NCBI GenBank assembly: GCA_049649525.1
Contig: JBARZE010000050.1
Span: forward strand, 124,001 to 188,000
Direction: 5' to 3'
Length of the DNA stretch: 64,000 bases
Source of the DNA: JAAURB01 sp049649525
GTDB lineage: Bacteria > Cyanobacteriota > Cyanobacteriia > Cyanobacteriales > Microcoleaceae
Positions within the stretch are counted from its first letter, which is position 1; each line of letters begins with the position of its first letter. The position numbers were made by a program, and so were the translations under genes. This document shows positions 25,818 to 34,364 of the stretch, in pieces. Under the pieces are notes generated by a model that made no database searches, was not told where the DNA came from, and saw only the letters and a list, made by a program, of their open reading frames with translations.

Positions 25818-27035
25818 ATGTTACCAACAGATCTGTTATCTCATCGACAACAAGGAGAGACAATTGTTCCGTTACGTTTGGCAATTAATCAGCATCATTT
25901 AACCATTGCAAAACAAGTTATTCAGTGCTTTCAATCTTGCCTCAATCGCACTCACGCAGAACTTGACGGGCAATTACAAGAACTAGAAGGAACTAGCCCA
26001 GATTATCGATTAAAACGAGGTTTAGCCCATTTATTAAATAGTGGTTTCTCTACCTTTGAAATTGTTAGTCCGCTGGAACCGATTGATTTACGGGAACGGG
26101 TTTTTCGTCTGGCGGCTGAAACTATTCCGAGTTCTAAAAATACTCAAATTATATTAGAAAAGCTTTCGACTCAACTGACTCAAGAACTGAAAAGAGAAGT
26201 CTTAGAAACAGAAATTCAAGCTGGATTATATGCGGATTTGCATGAAAATAGAATTCTAACTCAGTTTGATGCCCCAACACCAGAAGCATTATTACACCGC
26301 TATAATTTATCTCAAGTTCAAGGAATTTTTTACCGCGCCAGTGAAATTATTATTAATGCCTATCGTAATGATCCAGGAGAATATAAGCTGTTATTTCGCT
26401 ATCTGAAACTATTTCAATTAATGACTTATATTGAAGGAGACGCAGATCATGGATTTACCTTAATTATTGACGGCCCCACTAGCTTATTTAAACCCAGTAC
26501 TCGTTATGGTTTGGCGATCGCAAAAATGATTCCGGCTTTATTACAAGTCACAAAATGGAGTTTACAAGCCACATTACAACAGCGAGATCCTTATACAAAA
26601 GTAATAAAAAAAGGGCGATTTACCCTGAATTCAGATTGTGGTTTAGTCAGTCATTATGCCCCCGGAAAACCTTATGATAGTTTGCTTGAAGAATCATTTG
26701 CTAACCGTTGGAACACCTTAAAAACTGAGTGGAAACTCGAACGAGAAGTCGATCTAATTCCGATTCCAGGGAGTGTTATGATACCGGATTTCCGCTTGGT
26801 ACATCCCACAGGGCCAGTTTTTTTACTCGAAATTGTGGGATATTGGCGACCAGAATACTTACAAAAAAAATTTTATCAGGTACGCCACTCAAATTGTGAT
26901 AACCTAATATTAGCTATATCAGAACGACTCAATTTAGCAAAAGCTGGGGTTCAGCTTAACGACGTGCCAGCACGAGTTGTTTGGTTTAAACAGAAACTAT
27001 CTCCTAAAGCTGTATTGGCAGCGATAGAGCCTTAG
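25818..27035 (+). CDS. DUF790 family nuclease (Bax1-like)
   Basis: 405 residues. The family is DUF790, whose archaeal member Bax1 is a nuclease partner of the XPB helicase. MLPTDLLSHRQQGETIVPL and the LAHLLNSGF block match its N-terminal half. A PD-(D/E)XK-like core is visible at IPGSVMIPDFRLVHPTG followed by FLLEIVGYW (Asp and Glu ligands). It likely cuts structured DNA in repair, but this is inferred from family. It follows ccmO by about 107 bases on the same strand; no XPB gene is in the window. Confidence 0.8.
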   Translation: MLPTDLLSHRQQGETIVPLRLAINQHHLTIAKQVIQCFQSCLNRTHAELDGQLQELEGTSPDYRLKRGLAHLLNSGFSTFEIVSPLEPIDLRERVFRLAAETIPSSKNTQIILEKLSTQLTQELKREVLETEIQAGLYADLHENRILTQFDAPTPEALLHRYNLSQVQGIFYRASEIIINAYRNDPGEYKLLFRYLKLFQLMTYIEGDADHGFTLIIDGPTSLFKPSTRYGLAIAKMIPALLQVTKWSLQATLQQRDPYTKVIKKGRFTLNSDCGLVSHYAPGKPYDSLLEESFANRWNTLKTEWKLEREVDLIPIPGSVMIPDFRLVHPTGPVFLLEIVGYWRPEYLQKKFYQVRHSNCDNLILAISERLNLAKAGVQLNDVPARVVWFKQKLSPKAVLAAIEP

Positions 27036-27195
27036 CGATTTGCACAGGGTGCCAGATCAATAACAATTTTACAGAGCGCAACAGCACATTCAGCAACTTT
27101 TGTAATTTTGCTGAAAGGTTTTAGGATGGGTTGTCAAAAACATTATCCTTGATTGAAAACCTACTATTCAACATATAACTATATACCATTTAACC

Positions 27196-29169
27196 ATGAT
27201 TGATCTAAATCCTGAAGGATTTTACGACTTAACTTTGCAAAGCGATACGATGTCACTGCTACCCGGTGCATTAACCGATTTTCCGGGTGGCGCGAGAGGG
27301 TTAGGCGGCGACGATGAGATTATTGGTTCAATTGATGCTGAACTCATTACCGGTGGCGAGGGTGATGATACCTTATTTGGGGCTGAAGGCAATGATATCC
27401 TCAAAGGTGATGAAGGTAATGATCTAATTGAGGGGAATTCAGACCGTGACCTACTCTTCGGCAATCAGGGTAATGACCAACTCTTTGGAGGCGCGGGTAA
27501 CGATATTCTCAACGGCGGCTTAGGCGCTGATATTTTACAGGGTGGAGACGGAGATGACCGCCTCAGAGGGGATGACGGGCGCGATAGCTTTACAGGCGGT
27601 TTAGGGGATGATGTCTTTCTCCTGAGTCCAAACAGTGGTCTCAATAGTTTTGCTTCGACTGATTGGATTTATGATTTTGGTAACGGGGCAGATGTGATTG
27701 GGCTACCATCTGGTTTAACATTCGATCAAATTGATTTAGTTGCTTCAACCCTTGGCGGGATTAATGTCACCTTAATTCAAGTTCCAGAAACGACTGAAAT
27801 ATTAGGGGTTCTGATTGAGATAGATGCAGAAACCTTAACGGCTGACCAATTCTTTACCGCTGACGAGATCACATTAATTCCGACAGAACCGTTAATTTCA
27901 GAATCGATTTCAATTGACTTAGAAAGCTTACCTGCCCCTTCAACGACAGAAAGTGTTTCTCAAGCCCCTAACGTTATTCCCATCCCGGAAGAACCTGTAT
28001 TACAAGTCCCAGTGGGGTTTAGTGTTAATATTTTTGCGGAGAATTTAGAGAGTCCTCGCTGGATGACAGAAACCCCAACTGGAGATATTTTAGTCACAGA
28101 AACTGCTGAAAACCGGATTACATTATTACGAGACTTAGACGGTGATGGCGATGCCGATACCAGTCAAGTATTTGCTGATGTGGATAATGGGGTGAATTCT
28201 CCCTTTGGCATGGTATTTACAGACGATGCCTTTTTCCTGGCGAATACAGATGCAGTGATTAAATTTCCTTACACTGTCGGACAAACCCAACTGGCAGAAG
28301 CAGAAACCGGAGAAGTGATTACCACTTTACCCGTTGACGGACATTGGACACGTAATATTGCCTTGTCTCCCGATGGTGAACAATTGTACATTGCCATCGG
28401 CTCAGAATCAAACGTGAGTCCGGAACCTTTACCCCGCGCTTCTATTCAGGTAATTGATCTTAATAGTAGTGAAATTGTTGACACGGTTGAAAGCGTTGAA
28501 AGTACTGAAACGGTAGAAACGGTAGAAACGGTAGAAACGGTAGAATTACAAACCTTTGCCACAGGCTTACGCAACCCCGTCGGTTTAGATTTCCATCCGG
28601 TGACTAATCAACTTTATACAACCGTAATTGAACGCGATGGTTTAGGCAATGATTTAGTTCCAGATTTTCTCACAGCAGTTGAAGAAGGAGACTTTTATGG
28701 CTGGCCCTATTCTTACCTGTCTCCCAATTTACCTGACCCTCGCCGTTTAGGTGAAAATCCTGAATTAGTGGCCACAACTCAGACCCCAGATGTCTTATTC
28801 CAAGCCCATTCAACGCCTCTGGGTTTACAATTCTACGAAGGTGAAACTTATCCTGAAAGCTATGAAAATGGCGCGTTTGTAGCGTTTCGTGGCAGTTGGA
28901 ACCGAGACCCCGGAACCGGGTTTAAAGTCGTATTTGTACCGTTTGATATTGAAGGAAACCCCACGGGAGGATATCAAGATTTTCTCACAGGATTTTTAAC
29001 AGATCCAGAAACCACAACAACTTGGGGTCGTCCAACAGGTTTACAAACCTTATCCGATGGCAGTTTATTGATTACTGAAGAAGCGAATAACCGCATTTAT
29101 CGAGTGCAATATGACCCTGAAAATGTTCCGGTTGAAGAGGTTGAGGAAGTTGAGGTTGAAGTGAGTTAA
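27196..29169 (+). CDS. RTX calcium-binding repeats fused to a sorbosone dehydrogenase-like beta-propeller
   Basis: 657 residues. Residues about 35-145 hold RTX nonapeptides (GGEGDDTLFGAEGNDIL and similar), which fold on calcium outside the cell. From about residue 270 a six-bladed propeller of the L-sorbosone/soluble glucose dehydrogenase family begins (PVGFSVNIFAENLESPRWM, later FATGLRNPVGLDF and GRPTGLQTLSDGSLLI). No signal peptide is seen, fitting RTX-type export by a type I system. A GAAACGGTA repeat (28507-28542) inserts Glu-Thr-Val units in a propeller loop. Pyrroloquinoline quinone use is likely only by analogy. Confidence 0.85.
   Translation: MIDLNPEGFYDLTLQSDTMSLLPGALTDFPGGARGLGGDDEIIGSIDAELITGGEGDDTLFGAEGNDILKGDEGNDLIEGNSDRDLLFGNQGNDQLFGGAGNDILNGGLGADILQGGDGDDRLRGDDGRDSFTGGLGDDVFLLSPNSGLNSFASTDWIYDFGNGADVIGLPSGLTFDQIDLVASTLGGINVTLIQVPETTEILGVLIEIDAETLTADQFFTADEITLIPTEPLISESISIDLESLPAPSTTESVSQAPNVIPIPEEPVLQVPVGFSVNIFAENLESPRWMTETPTGDILVTETAENRITLLRDLDGDGDADTSQVFADVDNGVNSPFGMVFTDDAFFLANTDAVIKFPYTVGQTQLAEAETGEVITTLPVDGHWTRNIALSPDGEQLYIAIGSESNVSPEPLPRASIQVIDLNSSEIVDTVESVESTETVETVETVETVELQTFATGLRNPVGLDFHPVTNQLYTTVIERDGLGNDLVPDFLTAVEEGDFYGWPYSYLSPNLPDPRRLGENPELVATTQTPDVLFQAHSTPLGLQFYEGETYPESYENGAFVAFRGSWNRDPGTGFKVVFVPFDIEGNPTGGYQDFLTGFLTDPETTTTWGRPTGLQTLSDGSLLITEEANNRIYRVQYDPENVPVEEVEEVEVEVS
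28507..28542 (+). repeat. Nine-base in-frame tandem repeat (GAAACGGTA x4)
   Basis: Four perfect GAAACGGTA copies encode Glu-Thr-Val units within the propeller of the RTX-sorbosone dehydrogenase protein, flanked by degenerate copies (GTTGAAAGC). As a multiple of three, copy-number change would alter loop length without shifting frame. Confidence 0.85.
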
Positions 29170-29174
29170 GGATT

Positions 29175-29245
29175 GTAGGGTGCATCAATGACGCACTACT
29201 GTTTTTACTAATATTCTAATGTAGTGTGTCATTAGCGAACCCTGA
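29175..29245. repeat. Imperfect palindromic repeat after the RTX-dehydrogenase gene
   Basis: AATGACGCACTAC (29187-29199) pairs with GTAGTGTGTCATT (29221-29233) with one G-T pair, and the flanks continue imperfectly (TAGGGTGC to GCGAACCCT). A smaller stem GTA..GTGC/GCACTAC followed by TGTTTTT may terminate transcription. The sequence belongs with the 17250-17269 palindrome to a dispersed gene-end element. Confidence 0.6.
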
Positions 29246-29281
29246 ATATCAGTACTTTAATTCACTAAAAATCAAGAGAAT

Positions 29282-29733
29282 TTACTTTCTTATTGATTGA
29301 GGAGGAAACCAATCCTTATCAAGTAATTGTTCAAATAAATAAGGACATTGTTCTGGCAAAGAATTAAGCTGAGTTTTCTTCCGCACAATTAATAAAGCAT
29401 TTTGGTAAATCTTAGGTAATTCACTCGCTAAATAGTTGCTTAAATTCGTGGTGAGTCTATCTTCAATTTAACCCGAAATGTAATAATTTCACCCGCCAAA
29501 TGATTAGTATTCCTCTCTCTTTCTAATTTCCAAAATTTGTATAAAAGGAGATGAATAATAATCTGCAATAATAAACTTTTAACAGCATTTTTATCACTGC
29601 GTCCCAACGCTTCTAATTCCTCAATTAAGTGATTATAATCTAACGCTTCTAATTGCCGAGTTTTTAGTAGCTTTATGGTTTCAGTCAACCATTGGTCATA
29701 CTCAGTTTCATAAAGTTCTTTCAAATGACTCAT
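29282..29733 (-). pseudogene. DUF29 family protein, frameshifted
   Basis: The first 90 residues (ELYETEYDQWLTETIKLLKTRQLEALDYNHLIEELEALGR) are a clear DUF29 start. The frame then runs into a premature stop at 29440. Shifting the frame by one base at about 29462, where TTGAAGAT looks like TTGGAAGAT with one G lost, restores the rest: DRLTTNLSNYLASELPKIYQ, and so on to a stop at 29282-29284. The repaired length of about 150 residues matches DUF29. DUF29 has no known function. A sequencing error at the single site would also explain it. Confidence 0.85.
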
Positions 29734-29858
29734 TTGAGACTTCCTATCTGGGTTCTAAGTTGTCTGGGTACTCGATACCGCAATCGCGCGATCGCAGACT
29801 ATATTTCTATAATAATGTGATATTGTTAAAAAATAACTCAAATCATGACTGGGAAATT

Positions 29859-30089
29859 ATGAAAACAGTTTCCAAAAGTAAGTTAAAAAGTCAACTATTA
29901 GAATTCTTGCAACTTGTCGAATCCGAAGGAGAAGAGATTGTCGTTACAGATCAAGGGAAGCCTGTAATAAAAATTTCTAAGTATAGCAATTCCCTCTCAA
30001 CAGAACAGTTATTTGGGCAAATGCGCGGTAAAGTTCAATATTTTGAGGATTTAACCACTCCCACAACAGAAGAATGGGAAGAAGTGTGA
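29859..30089 (+). CDS. Type II antitoxin, Phd/YefM family
   Basis: 76 residues from ATG 29859. MKTVSKSKLKSQLLEFLQLVE and EIVVTDQGKPVIKIS are the N-terminal DNA-binding fold of Phd/YefM antitoxins; the acidic C-terminus (FEDLTTPTTEEWEEV) is the usual flexible toxin-binding tail. The stop overlaps the toxin's GTG start, a standard antitoxin-toxin arrangement. The pair likely autoregulates from the promoter upstream. An earlier in-frame start at 29760 is rejected as unlike the family. Confidence 0.88.
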   Translation: MKTVSKSKLKSQLLEFLQLVESEGEEIVVTDQGKPVIKISKYSNSLSTEQLFGQMRGKVQYFEDLTTPTTEEWEEV

Positions 30090-30478
30090 AAATTGTGCTT
30101 GATACTTGCGCTTTGATTTGGTGGAGTTTAGATCCAGATAAACTGTCTTCCTCTGCAAAAGATGTTTGTAACCAGATGGAAACAGAAAAAAAAGGTCTAG
30201 TCCCAACTACTGCTATCTGGGAAATTGCTATTAAAGTTAAGAATAAGAAACTAGATTTAGGAATCGATATCAACGAATATGTCGCTGCTGTTAAACGTTC
30301 TAATGTTGTTCGTCTTATCCCCATTGACGAAGAAATATGGTTAGATAGCGTCAATTTAGACTGGGATCATCGAGATCCAGTTGATCGGGTTGTTGTTGCC
30401 CTAGCGAGTCGTCATCAAGCTGCAATTATCACCGCAGATCGAGAAATTAGAAATTTTTACTCCGATGTCGCTTGGTAA
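30086..30478 (+). CDS. Type II toxin, PIN domain (VapC-like)
   Basis: 130 residues from GTG 30086, overlapping the antitoxin stop (GTGTGA). PIN-domain acids are present: Asp in IVLDTCALIWW, Glu in TTAIWEIAIK, Asp in DHRDPVDRVVVALA and Asp in IITADREI. PIN toxins are RNases, usually cutting tRNA or rRNA. Together with the Phd-like gene it forms a complete module between the DUF29 pseudogene and the carbamoyltransferase gene. Confidence 0.9.
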   Translation: MKIVLDTCALIWWSLDPDKLSSSAKDVCNQMETEKKGLVPTTAIWEIAIKVKNKKLDLGIDINEYVAAVKRSNVVRLIPIDEEIWLDSVNLDWDHRDPVDRVVVALASRHQAAIITADREIRNFYSDVAW

Positions 30479-30598
30479 TAGGATCAAATTTGATACAAGT
30501 TGAGATTATTCGCTATAATCTGAGGATATTTTGGGACAATCCGTGCTTTAATGTCTGATTAACCGAAAGCAGAGATTGTCAATTGTGAGGAGAGAGTA

Positions 30599-32533
30599 AT
30601 GAATATTCTGGGAATTTCAGCCTATTATCATGATAGTGCGGCTGCTTTGGTTCAAGATGGGGAGATTATTGCCGCTGCCCAAGAAGAACGGTTTTCTCGT
30701 AAAAAACATGATGCCCGTTTTCCCGTCAGTGCCATTCGTTACTGTTTGCAGCAAGCAAATCTGACTTTGTACGATATCGATCATATTGTATTTTATGATA
30801 AACCGCTGCTGAAATTTGAGCGACTCCTGGAAACTTACCTCAGTTATGCGCCGCGTGGGTTTCGTTCGTTTATCGCCGCCATGCCAATTTGGTTAAAAGA
30901 AAAGCTATATCTAAAAACTATATTAAAGAAAGAATTTGCCAGTTTATTAGGGGTAAAAAAAGCAAAATTACCCCCGTTAATGTTTAGCGAACATCATCAA
31001 TCTCACGCCGCTTCAGCCTTCTTTCCTAGTCCGTTTGAAAAAGCAGCAGTGATGTGTTTGGATGGGGTGGGAGAATGGGCAACTACAAGCGTTTGGCTTG
31101 GAGATGGCAACACATTAACACCGCAATGGGAAATAGATTTTCCTCATTCTCTCGGGTTACTTTATTCTGCTTTTACTTACTATACCGGATTTAAAGTTAA
31201 TTCTGGAGAATACAAACTCATGGGGTTAGCGCCCTATGGCGAAGCTAAATATGTTGATCGAATTTTAACCCATTTAATTGATTTAAAAGATGATGGCACA
31301 TTTCGGTTGAATATGGATTATTTCAACTACGCCACCGGGTTAACAATGACGAATAAAAAGTTCGACAAACTATTTGATGGCCCCCGTCGTAAACCAGAAA
31401 GCAGCCTGACTCAGCGGGAAATGGATATTGCTGCCTCTATCCAGGTCGTCACCGAAGAAGTAGTATTGCGTCTGGCTCGAACGGTTCAGAAAGAATTAAA
31501 TGTAGACTATCTTTGTATGGCGGGCGGTGTTGCCCTTAATTGCGTCGCTAACGGTCGGATTTTACGAGAAGGGCCGTTTAAAGATATTTGGATACAACCC
31601 GCTGCGGGAGACGCTGGAGGCGCTTTAGGGGCAGCTTTGGCCGTTTGGTATCAATATCATGCATCACCGCGTCATGTCTCTCAGCCTGTTTCTCAACCGT
31701 TAGAAACCCCCTCAAAAACATCAGAAAATAACGCCGGAATATTAACATTATTACCGGAAGTTAAAGCGGTTACTGTTCCCTTAGATAAAATGAAAGGGGC
31801 ATATTTAGGGCCGAAATTTAGTGATGTAGAAATTCAAACTTATTTAGATTCAATTCAAGCAAAATATCTCCGTTTAGATGATGTTGAATTAATGCCTCGT
31901 TTGGCAGATATTTTAGAACAAGGAAATGTAATCGGTTGGTTTCAAGGACGGATGGAGTTTGGACCACGGGCGCTAGGTGGACGGTCAATTATTGGTGACC
32001 CGCGTAATCCGAAAATGCAGTCGGTGATGAATTTGAAAATTAAATATCGAGAATCTTTCCGACCCTTTGCACCGTCTGTTTTAGCGGAAAAAGTATCGGA
32101 TTACTTTGAAATCAATAGTGCCAGTCCTTATATGTTAATGGTAGCAGCGGTACAAGAAGACATTCGTATTCCCATGGATAACCGACAACAACAGTTATTT
32201 GGAATTGATAAATTAAATGTACCCCGTTCAGAAATTCCAGCGGTGACTCATGTGGATTATTCCGCTCGCATTCAAACGGTTCACAAAGAAACAAATCCTC
32301 GTTATCATGATTTAATTCATCATTTTGAACAACGTAGCGGATGTGGTGTTATTGTTAATACTTCGTTTAATGTTCGCGGTGAACCGATTGTTTGTACCCC
32401 AGAAGATGCCTATCGTTGTTTTATGCGAACCGAGATGGATTATTTAGTATTAGAAAATTTCTTACTTGCTAAAACAGAACAAACGCCGTGGGAGAAAGAT
32501 GAGGCTTGGAAACAGGAATTTGAATTAGATTAA
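30599..32533 (+). CDS. NodU/CmcH family carbamoyltransferase (SxtI-like)
   Basis: 644 residues with GAGGAGAG before the start. The N-terminal Kae1-like domain shows NILGISAYYHDSAAALV, FSRKKHDARFP, and SEHHQSHAASAFFPSPF with the metal-binding histidines; GGVALNCVANGRIL is the second nucleotide motif. The C-terminal YrdC-like domain has FGPRALGGRSIIGDPR. These enzymes make carbamoyl-adenylate from carbamoyl phosphate and ATP, then carbamoylate a hydroxyl group. The substrate here is unknown. The neighbours (SxtJ, DUF5989, SGNH) give the order of sxtI-J-K-L in saxitoxin clusters, but no other sxt genes are present. Confidence 0.93.
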   Translation: MNILGISAYYHDSAAALVQDGEIIAAAQEERFSRKKHDARFPVSAIRYCLQQANLTLYDIDHIVFYDKPLLKFERLLETYLSYAPRGFRSFIAAMPIWLKEKLYLKTILKKEFASLLGVKKAKLPPLMFSEHHQSHAASAFFPSPFEKAAVMCLDGVGEWATTSVWLGDGNTLTPQWEIDFPHSLGLLYSAFTYYTGFKVNSGEYKLMGLAPYGEAKYVDRILTHLIDLKDDGTFRLNMDYFNYATGLTMTNKKFDKLFDGPRRKPESSLTQREMDIAASIQVVTEEVVLRLARTVQKELNVDYLCMAGGVALNCVANGRILREGPFKDIWIQPAAGDAGGALGAALAVWYQYHASPRHVSQPVSQPLETPSKTSENNAGILTLLPEVKAVTVPLDKMKGAYLGPKFSDVEIQTYLDSIQAKYLRLDDVELMPRLADILEQGNVIGWFQGRMEFGPRALGGRSIIGDPRNPKMQSVMNLKIKYRESFRPFAPSVLAEKVSDYFEINSASPYMLMVAAVQEDIRIPMDNRQQQLFGIDKLNVPRSEIPAVTHVDYSARIQTVHKETNPRYHDLIHHFEQRSGCGVIVNTSFNVRGEPIVCTPEDAYRCFMRTEMDYLVLENFLLAKTEQTPWEKDEAWKQEFELD

Positions 32534-32573
32534 GAAGTTATTTTAACTGAAAAGAAAGGAGGGTTAAACAGTT

Positions 32574-32987
32574 ATGTTAAATCACGATATTCCACAACTT
32601 GACCACAAAGGATTAAGAGAATTTGGCTTGACAACGGGGGCAATTTTTGCTGGCTTATTTGGCTTTGTCCTGCCCTTAGTTTTCCGTCATTGGCCACCGC
32701 CGCTGTGGCCGTGGATAACAGGCTCAATTTTAGCCATTTGGGCGCTATTAATTCCCGGCACCCTCAACCCCATCTATCAGGTTTGGATGCGAATTGGCTT
32801 AGTTTTAGGCTGGATTAATACCCGTATCATCCTCGGTGTTGTATTCTATATTATGATGGCTCCCATGGGATTGATGAAACGATTGTTCGGTACTGATGCC
32901 ATGCAGCGTCAATTCGATCAAAAAACTTCAACCTATCGGGTGGTTAGTCAAGTTAGACCTGTTAATAGTATGGAGCGTCCTTTCTAG
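32574..32987 (+). CDS. SxtJ family membrane protein
   Basis: 137 residues with two or three membrane helices (GAIFAGLFGFVLPLVF, LWPWITGSILAIWALLIPG, IILGVVFYIMMAPMGLMKRLF) and the ending typical of SxtJ. A strong AAAGGAGGG lies upstream. SxtJ is the conserved unknown that accompanies NodU-type carbamoyltransferases in many bacteria. It lies 40 bases after the carbamoyltransferase gene, and its stop overlaps the next start. Confidence 0.85.
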   Translation: MLNHDIPQLDHKGLREFGLTTGAIFAGLFGFVLPLVFRHWPPPLWPWITGSILAIWALLIPGTLNPIYQVWMRIGLVLGWINTRIILGVVFYIMMAPMGLMKRLFGTDAMQRQFDQKTSTYRVVSQVRPVNSMERPF

Positions 32988-33151
32988 TGTTTGAAGCAAC
33001 ATTAGACTTTTTAAAAGATTTGTGGGCGTTCATGAGAGAACGCAAAAAGTATTGGTTATTGCCGCTCATTATTACTTTAGTTTTACTTGGGGCATTAATT
33101 GTTCTCAGCCAAGGGTCTGCCATTGCGCCGTTTATTTATACGTTGTTTTAA
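32987..33151 (+). CDS. DUF5989 family small membrane protein (SxtK-like)
   Basis: A 54-residue protein too short for most gene lists. It starts at GTG 32987, sharing one base with the SxtJ stop (TAGTG). The sequence opens FEATLDFLKDLWAFMRERKK and has one membrane helix (YWLLPLIITLVLLGALIVL), ending APFIYTLF. This is the DUF5989/SxtK pattern, which follows SxtJ in carbamoyltransferase cassettes. Function is unknown; the overlaps suggest coupled translation with SxtJ and the SGNH protein. Confidence 0.85.
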   Translation: MFEATLDFLKDLWAFMRERKKYWLLPLIITLVLLGALIVLSQGSAIAPFIYTLF

Positions 33152-33155
33152 ATTG

Positions 33156-34364
33156 ATGAAACAGCTAAAAATCTGGGTGATTAATATTAGTTTAATACTC
33201 AGTGGTTTAGTCATGGCGATAGTATTAGGTGAAGTGGGTTTACGAGTCGCAAAAATTGAAGGGATACCGAAGAAAATTCAACAACATAGTGAGTTTTCCC
33301 CTTCTTTTTTTACAATTTCTGATCCAGTATTAGGCTGGAAAAATTTACCCAATGCTGAGGGATGGCAACGCCAAGAAGGAGAGGCTTATATTGAGATTAA
33401 TTCGGAAGGATTACGCGATCGCAATTATACTAAGGTTAAGCCAGAAAATACCTTTAGAATTGCTATTTTAGGGGATTCTTTTACGTTGGCGGCACAAGTT
33501 CCCATTGAACAAACTTATACTTCTATTTTAGAGAAAAAGCTAACAAGCTGTAAAGCTTTTGCAGGTCAAAATATAGAAGTGATTAACTTTGGGGTTGATG
33601 GTTATGGAACAGCACAAGAACTGTTAACATTGCGTCAACAGGTGTGGGATTATCAACCGGATATGGTGATTCTTGCCTTTTTTATGGGTAATGATGTAAT
33701 AGATAATTCTAAGGCTTTAGAAAGTAATTATTACCGTCCCTTCTTTGTTTATAAAAATGGAGAATTAGTTCCTGATTATTCTTTTCGGAATTTAGGCTTA
33801 GAATATAGTAATCGTTATTTTATTACTGTAGCTGATAAATTTCCTGGTTGGTTAGTCAATCGATCTCGGATTTTACAAGTCGCTAAAAAGGCAGAATTTG
33901 AATTAAAAAAACGGAATGCTGTTCATCATTTTAATGCTTTAACTGCTGAAGCCTTTCAAAAACCAAAAGATCAAAGATGGCAAGAAGCTTGGCAAATTAC
34001 GGATGATTTAATTATCATGATGAATCAAGAAGTTAAGGAAAAAAATAGTAATTTTTTATTAGTGGCTATTGCTGACCCTATTCAAGTTCATCCGGATATT
34101 GTAGAAAGAGAAACTTATAAAGCTGCGTTAAATGTTGAAGATTTTGATTATCCGGATAAACGACTTCAAACATTAAGTGAAAAGCATGATTTTCCGATTT
34201 TGAGTTTAACTAAACCTTTCTTAAACTATGGAACAGAAAATCCAGACTGTCTGCATGGTTTTGAGAATTCAGGTTTGTGTACAGGTCATTGGAACCCTCA
34301 AGGTCATCAATTTGCCGCTGAATTAATCAATCAAAAATTATGTAAAACTTATACTAAACAATGA
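33156..34364 (+). CDS. SGNH/GDSL hydrolase-like protein (SxtL-like position)
   Basis: 402 residues from ATG 33156, four bases after the DUF5989 stop. A membrane helix at 10-30 is followed by an extracytoplasmic SGNH domain: AILGDSFT (GDS nucleophile near 106), VINFGVDGYGT, FFMGNDV, and HWNPQGH with the His dyad. The fold hydrolyses esters or moves acyl groups. In cyanobacterial saxitoxin clusters a GDSL protein (sxtL) occupies the same place after sxtK. Its substrate is unknown. It overlaps the next gene by four bases (ATGA). Confidence 0.85.
   Translation: MKQLKIWVINISLILSGLVMAIVLGEVGLRVAKIEGIPKKIQQHSEFSPSFFTISDPVLGWKNLPNAEGWQRQEGEAYIEINSEGLRDRNYTKVKPENTFRIAILGDSFTLAAQVPIEQTYTSILEKKLTSCKAFAGQNIEVINFGVDGYGTAQELLTLRQQVWDYQPDMVILAFFMGNDVIDNSKALESNYYRPFFVYKNGELVPDYSFRNLGLEYSNRYFITVADKFPGWLVNRSRILQVAKKAEFELKKRNAVHHFNALTAEAFQKPKDQRWQEAWQITDDLIIMMNQEVKEKNSNFLLVAIADPIQVHPDIVERETYKAALNVEDFDYPDKRLQTLSEKHDFPILSLTKPFLNYGTENPDCLHGFENSGLCTGHWNPQGHQFAAELINQKLCKTYTKQ

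Noticed and set aside
30599..34364. Saxitoxin biosynthesis cluster
   Set aside because: Only the I-J-K-L-like part is present; the PKS-like and other core genes are missing from the window.
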